This document shows positions 12,299-23,469 of a stretch of DNA of 64,000 nt, in pieces (the stretch's first letter is position 1; each line of letters starts with the position of its first letter). The DNA is taken from contig NC_061508.1 in assembly GCF_022539505.1 (NCBI RefSeq), positions 347,213,484-347,277,483 of the forward strand, read 5' to 3'. Source of the DNA: Lolium rigidum (lineage: Eukaryota > Streptophyta > Magnoliopsida > Poales > Poaceae). The notes below the pieces were generated by a model. It saw nothing but the letters and a program-made list of their open reading frames with translations, did not search any database and was not told the DNA's origin. The position numbers and the translations under genes were made by a program.

Positions 12299-15200
12299 GT
12301 GTGATTTAAATTATTATTTAAATCATCAAAATAAGATTAATTCTTAATTGTCTTCAAAAATTATGTTTGGTATTTTATTTAAATAGAGAATTTTATGCTG
12401 ATCCATTTTCATATTTTTAATTTATTTTTCTGAGCTTCTAAGCATTTCTTAATTAATTTCAAAGTTTCTGTATTTATATGAATTGTGAAATGACCTAAAT
12501 GCCATTGGGCCCCACCTGTCAGGTGGCCCAAAGGGTCAGGTTTGACCGACCCACCTGGTCCGGCCCAACCCGTTCAGTCTCTCCTTCTCTCTCGCGCGTG
12601 TCCTAACCCTAATCCTTGAGCTCTGGCGACGCGCGCGTCGCCGCCCCTTCGCCGAATTGTTCTGGCCGACTCCGGCCATCGCCGCCGGCGAGATGTGGCG
12701 CATCTGATCCACCGTTCGACGGCGCTTCAGATCCACCACGCCGATCTGTGTTTCGTCGCTTCCTCGACTCGTCCCCATCGCCTCTGCTCGCCTGCCGTGG
12801 TGTGCCGCGGCGATTTCGTCGCCGCCGACGCTCCTGGTGCCGTGGCCGTGTGCCTCGCCATGGTGGTGCTGGCGTTGCGGCAAGGTGTGCCTGGCTAGGC
12901 TTGGCCTGGCGCCGCCGTTCGCCCGGCGTGTGCCGCCGTGCCGCCATGGTCGAGCTCCTCTCCGCTTCACCAGTAAGTTCTCATCTCCTCCGTCCTTCTC
13001 TGCTACTTGTTCTACTGCTTCTCCTTCCCTTCGTCTAGCTTGGCCACTGGCCTGCTTCTCCATGTGGAGATGCTTGCTGTGCCGATGTGCTGCTGCTGCT
13101 ACTCTTCTATGGCCTTGCGCTTTGCCAGCCCATGTGCTGTGCTAGCTGCTGCGCCTTGCTAGCTTGCGCGTATGCTGCTGTGCTGTGTTGCTGTGCTGCT
13201 GCTGTGCATCTGCCATGGTTCTAGTTTGCTGTGCTGTGCTGTTCTTTCTCAATTACTTGCTGTTGCAACTCATGAACTATTGCTCATGAGCATGCTGTGG
13301 TGCTTTGTGTAATTTAGTGGCTCCTGCTGATTCTCTGTATACCATTCCTCTCCTGTATATGCCATTGATTGCCCTTGGCTTGATCATTCTGTGATGATCC
13401 TTGCCTTTGGCAAGTGCCAGTGCTCCTGATGTGCTATTATCTGTGCTCTAATTCATGGACATGCTCAATTGAGCCTAACTGTTGCATTAACAACTCCATC
13501 CCTTGATGGAGTGCTTCTGGATACAATTATAATGCTTTATTCACTTATCTGTGATGAAATTGTTCAATTATATGGTTAATTTAATTGTCTGGGCCTTGTG
13601 ATGATGCTAGAATTGATTCTAGCAGGCTTTAGCTTGCTTTAGCAAGCTCTGGTGATCAAATGAGCATCATATTATTGTTGATTGCTTGCTTACTCCCTGC
13701 CTTTGCCTATCTGGTGCTTATCCTGGTGACAAAGTATCACCATGCCTTGTGCTGGTGCAGGTTTTGCTTGATCAAACATCTGCTGATGCTGGCAGTGATC
13801 CTTGGGTTCATTTGCAAGTGTTCTAGTTACTGGTGACTTATGTAATTCATTTATCTGTGTAACTTGTGCTTGTTTACTGGATGAATGATGTGAACTGTGG
13901 CACAGTGATGATCATTTTAATTGAATTAGCTAGGGCTAGTTGGATGACAACCACTGGTTGGTACCCTAGCCCTCTACTGAATCCAAATGGATGATGATGT
14001 GGTGGTTTTATGTGTTGGCTTGGGTTGAGGTGACCACGGCGGCACTATGATGCTCGTCAAGGGTAGCTCCCCACTACGTGGTCGTTGTTATGACTCTCTC
14101 ATGCTATCTGGTTGATCCATGTCTGGATTACCAATAGCTTTTGATGTTGAAAACAAAATAGACAATTAGATGTCTATAATCTGATGGTGTAACTAGCTGT
14201 GTGGTGCTAGGTGAGTTTGGATGGCTAGCTAGGGATTAAATCCATGTTGGATTTCTCTGGTAGTGTCACCATTCTGACACACCAATGTTCCCTTGGTGAA
14301 TTCCTTCTGGCTAATCTTCAGTTTGCTTACACCAAATGGCTTAGTAGCTAGATGATGATGAAAACAGGGTTTCATACCCACTTTGCTTCTGTGATGCAAG
14401 TGTATGCTTATTTATGAGCAAAACAGGGTTTTGCTCAGGTTGATCTTGTTTATACCTCACTCCAGCTCCTAGATGGTTTGTTGGTGTAGAGGATTGCTTC
14501 TGTGTTGTTCTTGTGGTTGCTTTACTTGCCCTGCTCCTCCTGGTGAGCTTGATGCCTCTTGGTTATGTGGCTATTTGAGCAGGTTGAACAGCAGTGGCTG
14601 TTCTTCCTGTTCTTGTGTTCTTGGTGAACTTACCCTGGTGAATTGCTGCTGATGAACTGCTGGAGTTCTGGCGGTGGAAAAGGTTATATATGAACCCCTC
14701 ATGGCTCTCTTGGTCGACAGCAGTGCCTGTCACTACTTGGTGACTCTCCCTGTGTGTGTGTTGCTGTTGTGCATGCACACTAGCTGTGTGAGCAGCTAGT
14801 GTGTGTGTGTGTGTGACCTGGTGCTTGGGAACTTGGGCTGTGAGAGGATCAGCTCGGCAGCTTGATCATATCCCCTACATTTCATTTATTTGTTAACCTG
14901 CCAAGTGGCTTTGCCACTTGGCTTAATGATCTGTTTATTGTGTATGTGTGCAGGTATCAAGTACTGATCAGGATGAACTCAAGATCATCAAGATCAAAGA
15001 ATTCAGGAAGATCACAATGTAGTTTAGGTCATTTAGATATCTTGTAATTTTCCTTTTTCTTTTTCTATTTATACAATTCTTGTAATGTGTTGTAATTCCA
15101 TAATTCAAATTTGAATATTGTAAAGACAATGTATTATGTGTGTGTTGATCAATAAAGCTCAAGTTTCTCTCAATGAGCTTTATTTAATTGTTGTATAACT

Positions 15201-15578
15201 CATGTTCTTGCTTAATGATAATTGTTTGTGAAATTATCTTGAATTTGAATTATGTGATGATTATTTAATGTTTGAATTTGAAATTCAAATTCAAATATGG
15301 TTTGAATTCATTCAAACTTCTTAACTTATAATTCAATCATGCAACTTAAGATTTCAATGTAATATCACTTCTCTCTTCTCAAAACCCTAATCTAAATAAG
15401 TAGGAACCAGTTCATCGCACTCTCTAAACCCTAACCCTCTAAGGTGTCGAGAGAGAAACATGTCCCCCTTTGATGCAATTTTGTTTTAAAAGCGCGAAAT
15501 TTCCCTATAATTTGCAATGCAATGCACATCCCTTTCTGGAATCTACCCCTCGATCGTCTCTAAACCTGGGACATTACA
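12299..15578 (-). mobile_element. Long LTR (family of 1-4970), partial, - strand
   Basis: On the - strand it begins TGTAATGTCCCAGG at 15578, a common start for long Gypsy LTRs, and runs to the gap at 12298. It has the same layout as the LTR at 1-4970: AT-rich, GC-rich (12560-13000), then AT-rich next to the gap. It carries the related sequence around AAAGACAATGTATTATG near 15121. It is inserted in the gag gene at 15579. The open frames in the GC-rich block are low-complexity Arg/Ala frames and are not called as genes. Nothing else is seen between 13050 and 15570. Confidence 0.65.
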
Positions 15579-17905
15579 GCTGGTGTCGATTTTCGTCCGT
15601 AATTGCGGGAGGAAGTGGCAAGTGGATCTCACTCATGGGCCCTTGAGGGTTTCTATGTGTTGCCTGGGCATTGGCGTGCCCTGCCCACCTTAACATTGCC
15701 TGAAAATTTCGGCAATCCTTTTGCAAGTGTCCTGACTGCCTCTTTCCGTTGTTGTCGAGATAAAAATGCATCTGACACGGCCTGTTCATCATCTCGTCGG
15801 GGGGACACGAAAGGTCTCTGGAACCTTGGCCTAGTATTCTGCCTGTTGTTTCAGGAGTCATCTCTATTGTCGCCTCGCTGCTCGTTGCTCCTTTGATAGT
15901 CATCTCTATTGTTTCCTCCGGCGCTTGCTCGAAATCCAGCCGAAATTTGTCCTGGAGCATCATAGCTCGAGTACTGCCGAGGAAATCATCGCCTATTTTG
16001 ATAATTTCGACCGCGGTCCTCCTCTGGTGACCTATGCCGTTTGTTGTGAACAACATCTTCTCCATCTGCCCATCTGTTTGTTATCTCCATTAATGCGGAT
16101 ACTGTCTTTGGGTTAGTTCTCCCCAAGTCCTCGACAAAATCTCCCCGCCTGATTCCTGCGACAAACGCATCTATCGCTCTCTCGTCAGATATATTCTCTG
16201 CCGAGTTTTTAGTGATATTCCACCTTTGGATGTACTTTCTCATTGATTCGTCTGGCTTTTGTCGACACGCCCTCAGTTCCTCTAATGATGCAGGTTTTTT
16301 GCAAGTGGACCAGAAATTCTTGACGAACACATCCTCGAAACTATCCCAGCTGTCGATAGATCCTGGAGGAAGCTTCTTTATCCAAGATCGCCCAGCTCCA
16401 CTCAAATGTACCTGGATGCTTTGCATAGCTGTTGCTCTGGTTCCGCCTGTCAACTTCACCGTCTCAAGATAATCAACTAGCCAATCCTCTAGATCTTGCA
16501 GGCCATCGAATTTTTTGAAGTTATCAGGCAATTTGAACCCCGAAGGAACTCGAGTTTTTCGGACCCTCCTTGTGAAGCACGGCAGCCCACACATATCCTC
16601 ATCATCTAGCTCTGGGGAATGCCGATGTTCCCTTCTATTTTGCCGTGCTCTGTCCACCCTTGCTTGCGCTGCTGTGTCTCCTGCTCCACTTGTTCTCTCG
16701 GGAACTGGTGCTGCTGCCGCAGGCCGTGGACTATTTTGCCTTGCTGTTCCTTATGGAGTTGTTGCTGCAAACGCCGTTCCCATGGCCCCGAGTCCTGCCA
16801 TCGCCATGTTGTACAATGCCTCTCTTGGATCTCCGGGAGGTGGCCTGGATGCAAGGATAAAGGCCTGTGTTGCCATATACCCAGCTTCTGGTGTCTTGGG
16901 AATAATGTTCCCTCTCGTGTCTATCGACATAAAAGACATGTCGAGGTTTTGAACCAAGTGCTCTCTTTCTCCCTCAGGTATGTTTTGCAGCCTTGATCTT
17001 GCTCTGTTCCGAGCTTCCCTGTGGCTATCTCCCGAAGTTCCTGAATGTCGACTTAACTCCGCCCTTCGCCTGCTTGATGCGGAGGCTGCCTCCTGCCTTC
17101 TATCCAACTCGATTTTTTGCTTCTCGAGCTCTCGCCTGGTACGTGCGAGCCTATACTGGTATGCTTGTAACTCCTCAGGTGTCGCCGTTACAGTCATTGG
17201 CTCTGTACCATTAATAGCTCTTGCGACTCGATCCCACACTTCTTGTGGAAATCGCACCATCTCTCGTGTCCCTGGTCCGATATATTTTGTCCCTAGACCT
17301 CTCGTAAGATCTGCAGGATCAACATATGGATTCCCTGCCTCGTCGAAGTTCTCTGATGTCTCCTCTTGTGAGCGACTTGGATCTCCGATTGCATAGATCT
17401 GATGATATTTTGGAAACTGAACCATGTTGGGTTTGGTGACACCATCATAGAGATTGGTGAAGACCTTGCCAATGGTAGTGGATCTGTCGATGAAGTTGAA
17501 GCTGTCGAAGCTATTCGAGTCATCGCTTATATCTGAGTCCGCAGACGATTCGAAGGACATGTCGCTGAAGATCTTGGCGAGCTTTTCGCTTGCCCTGGTG
17601 CTGATGAAGTGTGGCGATGAAGTCTCCTCTTCGCCTGACTCGATTGATGATGTTGAGTTTGAAAAATCGGAATCGACCGCCGATAATCCCGACGAGATCG
17701 GAATTTCGAGACGATACACTCCCTCCTTCTCGACGTGAAAGTGGAACCTTCCGAACGTCATCTACATAGGCTCCTCCAGATACGCATATGCATCCAAACG
17801 GGAGGGCGGGTGAGGAACAAAATCGACAGGACCAGTTGCGATCTGTTTACCTCGATCCATCGCGTTGCTTGCTGTTGACGAAGTCGACGATCTTGAACGT
17901 GCCAT
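15579..17905 (-). pseudogene. Gypsy gag gene, broken by a stop, frameshifts and an LTR insertion
   Basis: Read from the right, the likely start is ATG 17905 (MARSRSSTSSTASNAMDRGK). A TAG stop follows EEPM just before 17761. A long frame (17761-16751) continues with a Ser/Asp-rich N-terminal domain and a charged coiled-coil-like stretch (TRRELEKQKIELDRR). The capsid-type core is at 16657-15986 in another frame, with FKKFDGLQDLEDWLVDYLETV, GAGRSWIKKLPPGSIDSW and YIQRWNITKNSAENISDERAI phrases that are typical of plant Gypsy gag. A further frame (16065-15579) gives the tail before the LTR insertion at 15578. At least one stop and two frame changes are needed, so it cannot make full-length Gag. 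No pol follows: whatever came next lies beyond the inserted LTR and the gap. Confidence 0.85.
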
Positions 17906-17933
17906 CGAGATCAGATCCTTGACGCCTCTAATT

Positions 17934-17949
17934 CCCACAGACGGCGCCA
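17934..17949 (-). other. Primer binding site of the 385-bp-LTR Gypsy element
   Basis: On the - strand TGGCGCCGTCTGTGGG follows the LTR end after two bases. It differs from the tRNA-Asp site of the neighbouring family (GTCTG instead of GTTGC). It is typical of a separate group of grass Gypsy elements with the gag type seen here. Confidence 0.75.
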
Positions 17950-17951
17950 AT

Positions 17952-18336
17952 TGACAAGGTATTAACTTGTCAATGCCTACGGGTTGTAGACTAGGGTTTA
18001 GTTAGAAGTAGAGGGCAAGTAGATCTCGAAGGTTTCAGCCAAAAAGTACTCGACGATATGAAAACTAGGGTTTGTGAGACAATGAATCGATCATTTCTTT
18101 GTCCCTCGAGTCCCCCTTATATAGGAGGCGGAGCCGAGGGATTCGTAATACATAAGTTACAGAGTCCGGGAGGGTTTCTAACCCGTCCCGTAAAATTACA
18201 AGTCTATATTTCCTAATACAACTCTAACTTTCCTTGGTACTAACTTGGGCTTCCAAACTTCATATTCTTCGACTCATATGCCTTTGGTAAACCCCGGGTA
18301 CCATCTTTGGCAGGCCCATTGGGGATGCCTATGTCA
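17952..18336 (-). mobile_element. 5' LTR (385 bp) of the Gypsy element with gag at 15579-17905
   Basis: On the - strand it starts TGACATAGGCATCC (18336) and ends CCTTGTCA (17952), next to the primer site and gag. A TATATAA box on the - strand lies at 18117-18123, just upstream of a short GC-rich leader. The base run CATAG follows at 18337. The matching target duplication would lie beyond the lost 3' LTR, so it cannot be checked. Confidence 0.8.
18117..18123 (-). promoter_or_regulatory. TATA box in the 385-bp LTR
   Basis: TATATAAGGGGG on the - strand sits in the middle of the LTR, as expected for the U3/R promoter of a compact Gypsy LTR. Confidence 0.6.
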
Positions 18337-18859
18337 CATAGCGACTAGATAATCTCGCAATATCAATTCTAAGTGATATTCCTCATGTACACACATTGTT
18401 TAGGATCATGAAATTCCCAAAGGAATATCACTCCCCCAAAAATGGGATAGTCCATTAATCGCTCATAAGAGCCATATAAGATACAATAAGATGCAAAGAG
18501 GCTCCAACACAAACACAAATACATGGTGTGCAACCCAACATGCATAGACTTGATTTCTCAAGCAAAAACAAGTGGGAAGCACAACATATACAAACACATG
18601 TTATTAACAAAACTAACACATGCAAAGGGGCGAGTAACTTTCAATATAAATGAGTTGAGAACATGTTACCGCAAGGAGGAACATTGAATATATGATAGAA
18701 GCAAGATAACCAAAAGACTTGGCTTGAGATAATATAAATGATGAAGATCCCTTAATTCTTCATGATGTAGTGATGCTGTCCAGGACTGGCGCGTAGTTGA
18801 CGAGGGAGGAAATGGTGTAGCTTTCCTTCGTTCCCCGGCAATGGCGCCAGAAAATAGCT
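18337..18859 (-). mobile_element. Internal region of the - strand tRNA-Asp-primed element, next to its 5' LTR
   Basis: This is a non-coding internal stretch between the inserted Gypsy element (left) and the 5' LTR (right). At 18832-18849 it carries the reverse complement of a tRNA-Asp-type primer site (TGGCGCCATTGCCGGGGA on the - strand, one mismatch to the copy at 10134). No open frame of note. Confidence 0.7.
18832..18849 (-). other. Primer binding site (tRNA-Asp type) of the - strand element
   Basis: TGGCGCCATTGCCGGGGA on the - strand lies ten bases from the LTR end at 18860, the same spacing as in the + strand copy. Confidence 0.8.
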
Positions 18860-20597
18860 TGATGTCTACGCACACTCCTTTTCCTGTAGACAGTGTTGGG
18901 CCTCCAAGAGCAGAGGTTTGTAGAACAGCAGCAAGTTTTCCCTTAAGTGGATCACCCAAGGTTTAGCGAACTCAGGGAGGAAGAGGTCAAAGATATCCCT
19001 CTCAAGCAACCCTGCAACCACAAAGCAAGAAGTCTCTTGTGTCCCCAACACACCTAATACACTTGTCAGATGTATAGGTGCACTAGTTCGGCGAAGAGAT
19101 AGTGAAATACAGGTGGTATGAATATATATGAGCAGTAATAACGGCACCAGAAAATAGCTTGATGCTACAACTGGTGTGTGGTTGATGGTGGTGATATTGC
19201 AGTAAGTAGAGATGCAGTAGAACAGTAAACAAGCGATGATTGCAGTATTTGGGAACAAGGCCTAGGGATTATACTTTCACTAGTGGACACTCTCAACATT
19301 GATCACATAACAGAATAAATAGATATATGCTATACTCTACACTCTCTTGTTGGATGATGAACACCACTAATTGCGTAGGGCTACAAGAACCCTCAATGCC
19401 GGAGTTAACAAGCTCCATAATATTCGATATTCATGTTTAAATAACCTTAGAGTGCATGATAGATCAACACAACTATACCAAGTACTAACATAGCATGCAC
19501 ACTGTCACCTTCATACTATGAAAGGAGGAATAGATCACATCAATACCATCATAGTAATAGTTAACTTCATAATCTACAAGAGATCATAATTGTAAACTAC
19601 GCCAAGTACTACATGATGCACACACTGTCACCATTACATCATGGAGGAGGAATAGAGTACTTCAATAACATCACTAGAGTAGCACATAGAATGGTGATAC
19701 AAAGCTCATTGCAATCATAAAGGGATATAAATAAGCACTTCACTATGCTATTCATAACAGTGAATAAGTATTCTGTGAAATATAGCCTAAGAGACCCACA
19801 CGGTGCACACACTGTCACCTTTACACACGTGGGACAAGGAGTCTCCTGGAGATCACATAAGTAAAATTCACTTGGATAGCATAATGACATCTAGATTACA
19901 AGCATCATCATATGGATCTCAATCATGTAAGGCAGCTCATGAGATCATTGTATTGAAGTACATAGGGAGAGAGATTAACCACATAGCTACCGGTACAGCC
20001 CTTAGCCTCGATGGAGAACTACTCCCTCCTCATGGGAGACAACAGCGTTGATGAAGATGGTGGTGGTGTCGATGGAGATGCCTTCCGGGGGCAGTTCCCC
20101 GTCCCGGCGGCGTGCCGGAACAGAGAGTTCTGTCCCCCAGATCTTGGCTTCGCGATGGTGGCGGCTCTGGAAGGTTTCTCGTACCGTGGCTTTTCCGTAT
20201 CGAAGTTTTAGGTCAGGGACCTTTAAATAGGTGAAGAGGCGGAGTCGGAGGGCTGACGAGGCGGTGACACCACAGGGGGGCGCGGCCCACCCCCTGGCCG
20301 CGTCAGCCTGGTGTGTGGGCCCCCAGGGCTCCCCTCTGGTGGCTCTAGGGTGTTCTGGAAGCTTCGTGGGATTTTAAGATCTTGGGCGTTGATTTCGTCC
20401 AATTCCGAGAATATTTCCTTACTAGGATTTCTGAAACCAAAAACAGCAGAAAACAGGAACTGGCACTTCGGCATCTTGTCAATAGGTTAGTTCCGGAAAA
20501 CGCATAAAATCATCATAAAGTGTGAACAAAACATGTAGGTATTGTCATAAAACAAGCATGGAACATAAGAAATTATCGATACGTCAGAGACGTATCA
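18860..20597 (-). mobile_element. LTR shared by two internal regions, - strand
   Basis: On the - strand it starts TGATACGTCTCTGACG (20597) and ends GACATCA (18860). A primer site lies on its left (18832-18849) and a polypurine tract on its right (20598-20613). It therefore acts as 5' LTR for the leftward internal region and as 3' LTR for the rightward one. With the LTR at 10564-12083 this makes a tandem LTR-internal-LTR-internal arrangement. Confidence 0.85.
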
Positions 20598-21254
20598 GCA
20601 TCCCCAAGCTTAGTTCCTACTCGTCCCCGAGTAGGTAAACGATAACAAAGATAATTTCTGAAGTGACATGCTACCAACATGATCTTAATCATACTATTGT
20701 AAAGCATATGAGATGAATGCAGCGATTCAAAGCAATGGTAAAGACAATGATTAAACAACTGAATCATATAGCAAAGACTTTTCATGAATAGTACTTTCAA
20801 GACAAGCATCAATAAGTCTTGCATAAGAGTTAACTCATAAAGCAATAAATTCAAAGTAAAGCATTGGAGCAACACAAAGGAAGATTAAGTTTCAGCGGTT
20901 GCTTTCAACTTGTAACATGTATATCTCATGGATATTGTCAACATAAAGTAATATAATAAGCGCAATAAGCAAGTATGTAGGAATCAATGCACAGTTAACA
21001 CAAGTGTTTGCTTCTAAGACAGAAGGAAATAGGTAAACCGACTCAACATGAAAGTAAAAGAATGGCCCTTCGCAGAGGGAAGCATGGATTGCTATATTTG
21101 TGCTAGAGCTTTGATTTTGAAAACATAAAGAGAGCATGAAAGTAAAATTTTGAGAGGTGTTTTTTGTTGTCAACGAATAGTAGCGGGCACTCTAACCCCC
21201 TTGCCAGACAAACCTTCAAAGAGTGGCTCCCATGAAACATTTTTTATTTTTAGG

Positions 21255-21455
21255 TGGCACTCCTTCCAACCTTTACTTTCACAAACCATGGCTAACCGAA
21301 TCCTCGGGTGCCTGCCAACAATCTCATACCATGAAGGAGTGCCTTTTATTTTAGTTTTATTTAGATGACACTCCTCCCCACCTTTGCTTTCTCAAGCCAT
21401 GGTTAACCGAATCCTCGGGTGCCGTCCAACAATCACATACCATGGAGGAGTGTCT
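21255..21455. repeat. Two-copy tandem duplication in retrotransposon internal region
   Basis: Two copies of about 112 bp each hold a 'CACTCCT...CCATGG(C/T)TAACCGAATCCTCGGGTGCC...GGAGTG' block (near 21255 and 21367). Each unit begins GCACTCC and ends GGAGTGC, so each is also an inverted repeat able to fold on itself. Confidence 0.7.
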
Positions 21456-23052
21456 ATTTTTTGTAAAATTATGAAGGTTAATTAATTGAGGCTGGGAACC
21501 CCATTGCCAGCTCTTTTTGCAAAATTATTGGATAAGCGGATGAAGCCACTAGTATTGGTGAAAGTTGCCCAACAAGGTTGAAAGATAAACACCACATACT
21601 TCCTCATGAGCTATAAAACATTGACACAAATAAGAGGTCATAACTTTTGAAGTGTTTAAAGATAGCACTCAAGCAATTTACTTTGGAATGGCAGAAAATA
21701 CCATGTAGTAGGTAGGTATGGTGGACACAGATGGCATAGTTTTTGGCTCAAGGATTTTGGATGCATGAGAAGTATTCCCACTCAATACAAGGCTTAGGCT
21801 AGCAAGGTTGTTTGAAGCAAACACAAGTATGAACTAGTACAGCAAAACTCACATAAAAACATATTGCAAGCATTATAAGACTCTACACTGTGCTCCTTGT
21901 TGCTCAAACACTTTACTAGAAAATATCTAGACCTTAGAGAGACCAATCATGCAAACCAAATTTTAGCAAGCTCTATGTATTTCTTCATTAATAGGTGCAA
22001 AGTATATGATGCAAGAGCTTAAACATGAGCACAACAATTGCCAAGTATGAAGTTATTCAAGACATCATACCAATTACTACATGTAGCATTTCCCGTTTCC
22101 AACCATATAACAATTAACGAAGCAGTTTCAACCTTTCGCCATGAAAATTAAAAGCTAAGAACACATGTGTTCATATGAACCAGCGGAGCGTGTCTCTCTC
22201 CCACACAAGCATGAATTTATTCAAACAAAACAAAAATGAAACAAACAGACGCTCCAAGTAAAGTACATAAGATGTGATGGAATAAAAATATAGTTTCAAG
22301 AGAAGGAACCTGATAATTTGTCGATGAAGAAGGGGATGCCTTGGGCATCCCCAAGCTTAGATGCTTGAGTCTTCTTGAAATATGCAGGGGTGAACCACCG
22401 GGGTATCCCCAAGCTTAGACTTTTCACTCTTCTTGATCATATTGTATCATCCTCCTCTCTTGACCCTTGAAAACTTCCTCCACACCAAACTCAAAACAAA
22501 CTCATTAGAGGGTTAGTGCATAATCAAAATTTCACATGTTCAGAGGTGACACAATCATTCTTAACACTTCTGGACATTGCACAAAGCTACTGGAAGTCAA
22601 TGGAACAAAGAAATCCATCCAACAGAGCAAAAGAGGCAATGCGAAATAAAAGGCAGAATCTGTCGAAACAGAACAGTCCGTAAAGATGAATTTCTAAGAG
22701 GCACCAGACTTGCTCAAATGAAAATTCTCAAATTGAATGAAAGTTGCGTACATATCTGAGGATCACTCACGTAAATTTTCAGATTTTTCTGAGTTACCTA
22801 CAGAGAAGCCTGCCCAAATTCGTGAGAGACAGAAATCTGTTTCTGCGCAGTAATCCAAATCTAGTATCAACCTTACTATCAAAGACTTTACTTGGCACAA
22901 CAAATGCAATAAAATAAAGATAAGGAGAGGTTGCTACAGTAGTAACAACTTCCAAGACACAAATATAAAACAAAGTGCAGTAGTAAAATAAACACATGGG
23001 TTATCTCCCAAGAAGTTCTTTCTTTATAGCCATTAAGATGGGCTCAGCAGTT

Positions 23053-23469
23053 TTAATGATGCACTCGCAAGAAATAGTATTTGAAGCAAAAGAGAGCATC
23101 AAGAGGCAAATTCAAAACAAATTTAAGCCTAACCCACTTCCTATGAAAAGGAATCTTATAAATAAACAAATTCATGAAGCATAGTGCAACAAGCATAGAA
23201 AGATAAAACAAGTGCAGCTTCAAGATTTTCAGCAAAAAGAGAGGTGTATTAGTAACATGAAAATTTCTACAACCATATTTTCCTCTCTCATAATAATGTC
23301 CAGTAGCATCATGAGCAAATTCAACAATATAACTATCAAATGAAACATTCTTATCATGAGCTATATGCATAAAATTATTACTACCCACATAAGCATAATA
23401 AATTTTATTAGTTGTAGTGGGAGCAAATTCAACAAAGTAGCTATCATTATTATTCTCATCATCATATAT
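23053..23469 (-). pseudogene. C-terminal part of the conserved internal ORF of the tRNA-Asp-primed family
   Basis: On the - strand, reading from 23469, the frame gives YDDENNNDSYFVEFAP, then YYAYVGSNNFMHIAHDKN, then FDSYIVEFAHDATGHYYERGKYG, and ends with hydrophobic residues and a basic tail near 23053. It matches in style, and partly overlaps, the end of the ORF at 10282-10563 (PPIYDDYND...). The start is lost because a CACTA-like element is inserted at 23470. Repeated YDD/VEF and HD phrases suggest an internally repetitive protein. No enzymatic motif is recognised. It is multicopy in related genomes and is probably structural or non-functional. Confidence 0.55.

Larger units (their letters stand above)
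20598..23469 (-). mobile_element. Internal region of the tRNA-Asp-primed family, - strand
   Basis: The region runs from the polypurine tract at 20598 to the CACTA-like end at 23470. It is mostly non-coding. It contains an imperfect tandem duplication (about 21255-21455), two further copies of the polypurine-like motif (22345-22360 and 22403-22418) and, at the far end, the ORF remnant described separately. There is no gag-pol with known motifs, which suggests a non-autonomous family. Confidence 0.7.

Noticed and set aside
12536..13145. Arg/Ala-rich frames of 100-175 codons
   Set aside because: They lie in the GC-rich block of a long LTR, are low-complexity and occur on both strands.
15415..15445. 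Telomere-like CCCTAA repeats (also near 40372)
   Set aside because: Only two or three imperfect units are present inside LTRs. They are common telo-box-like sequences, not a telomere or interstitial telomere array.
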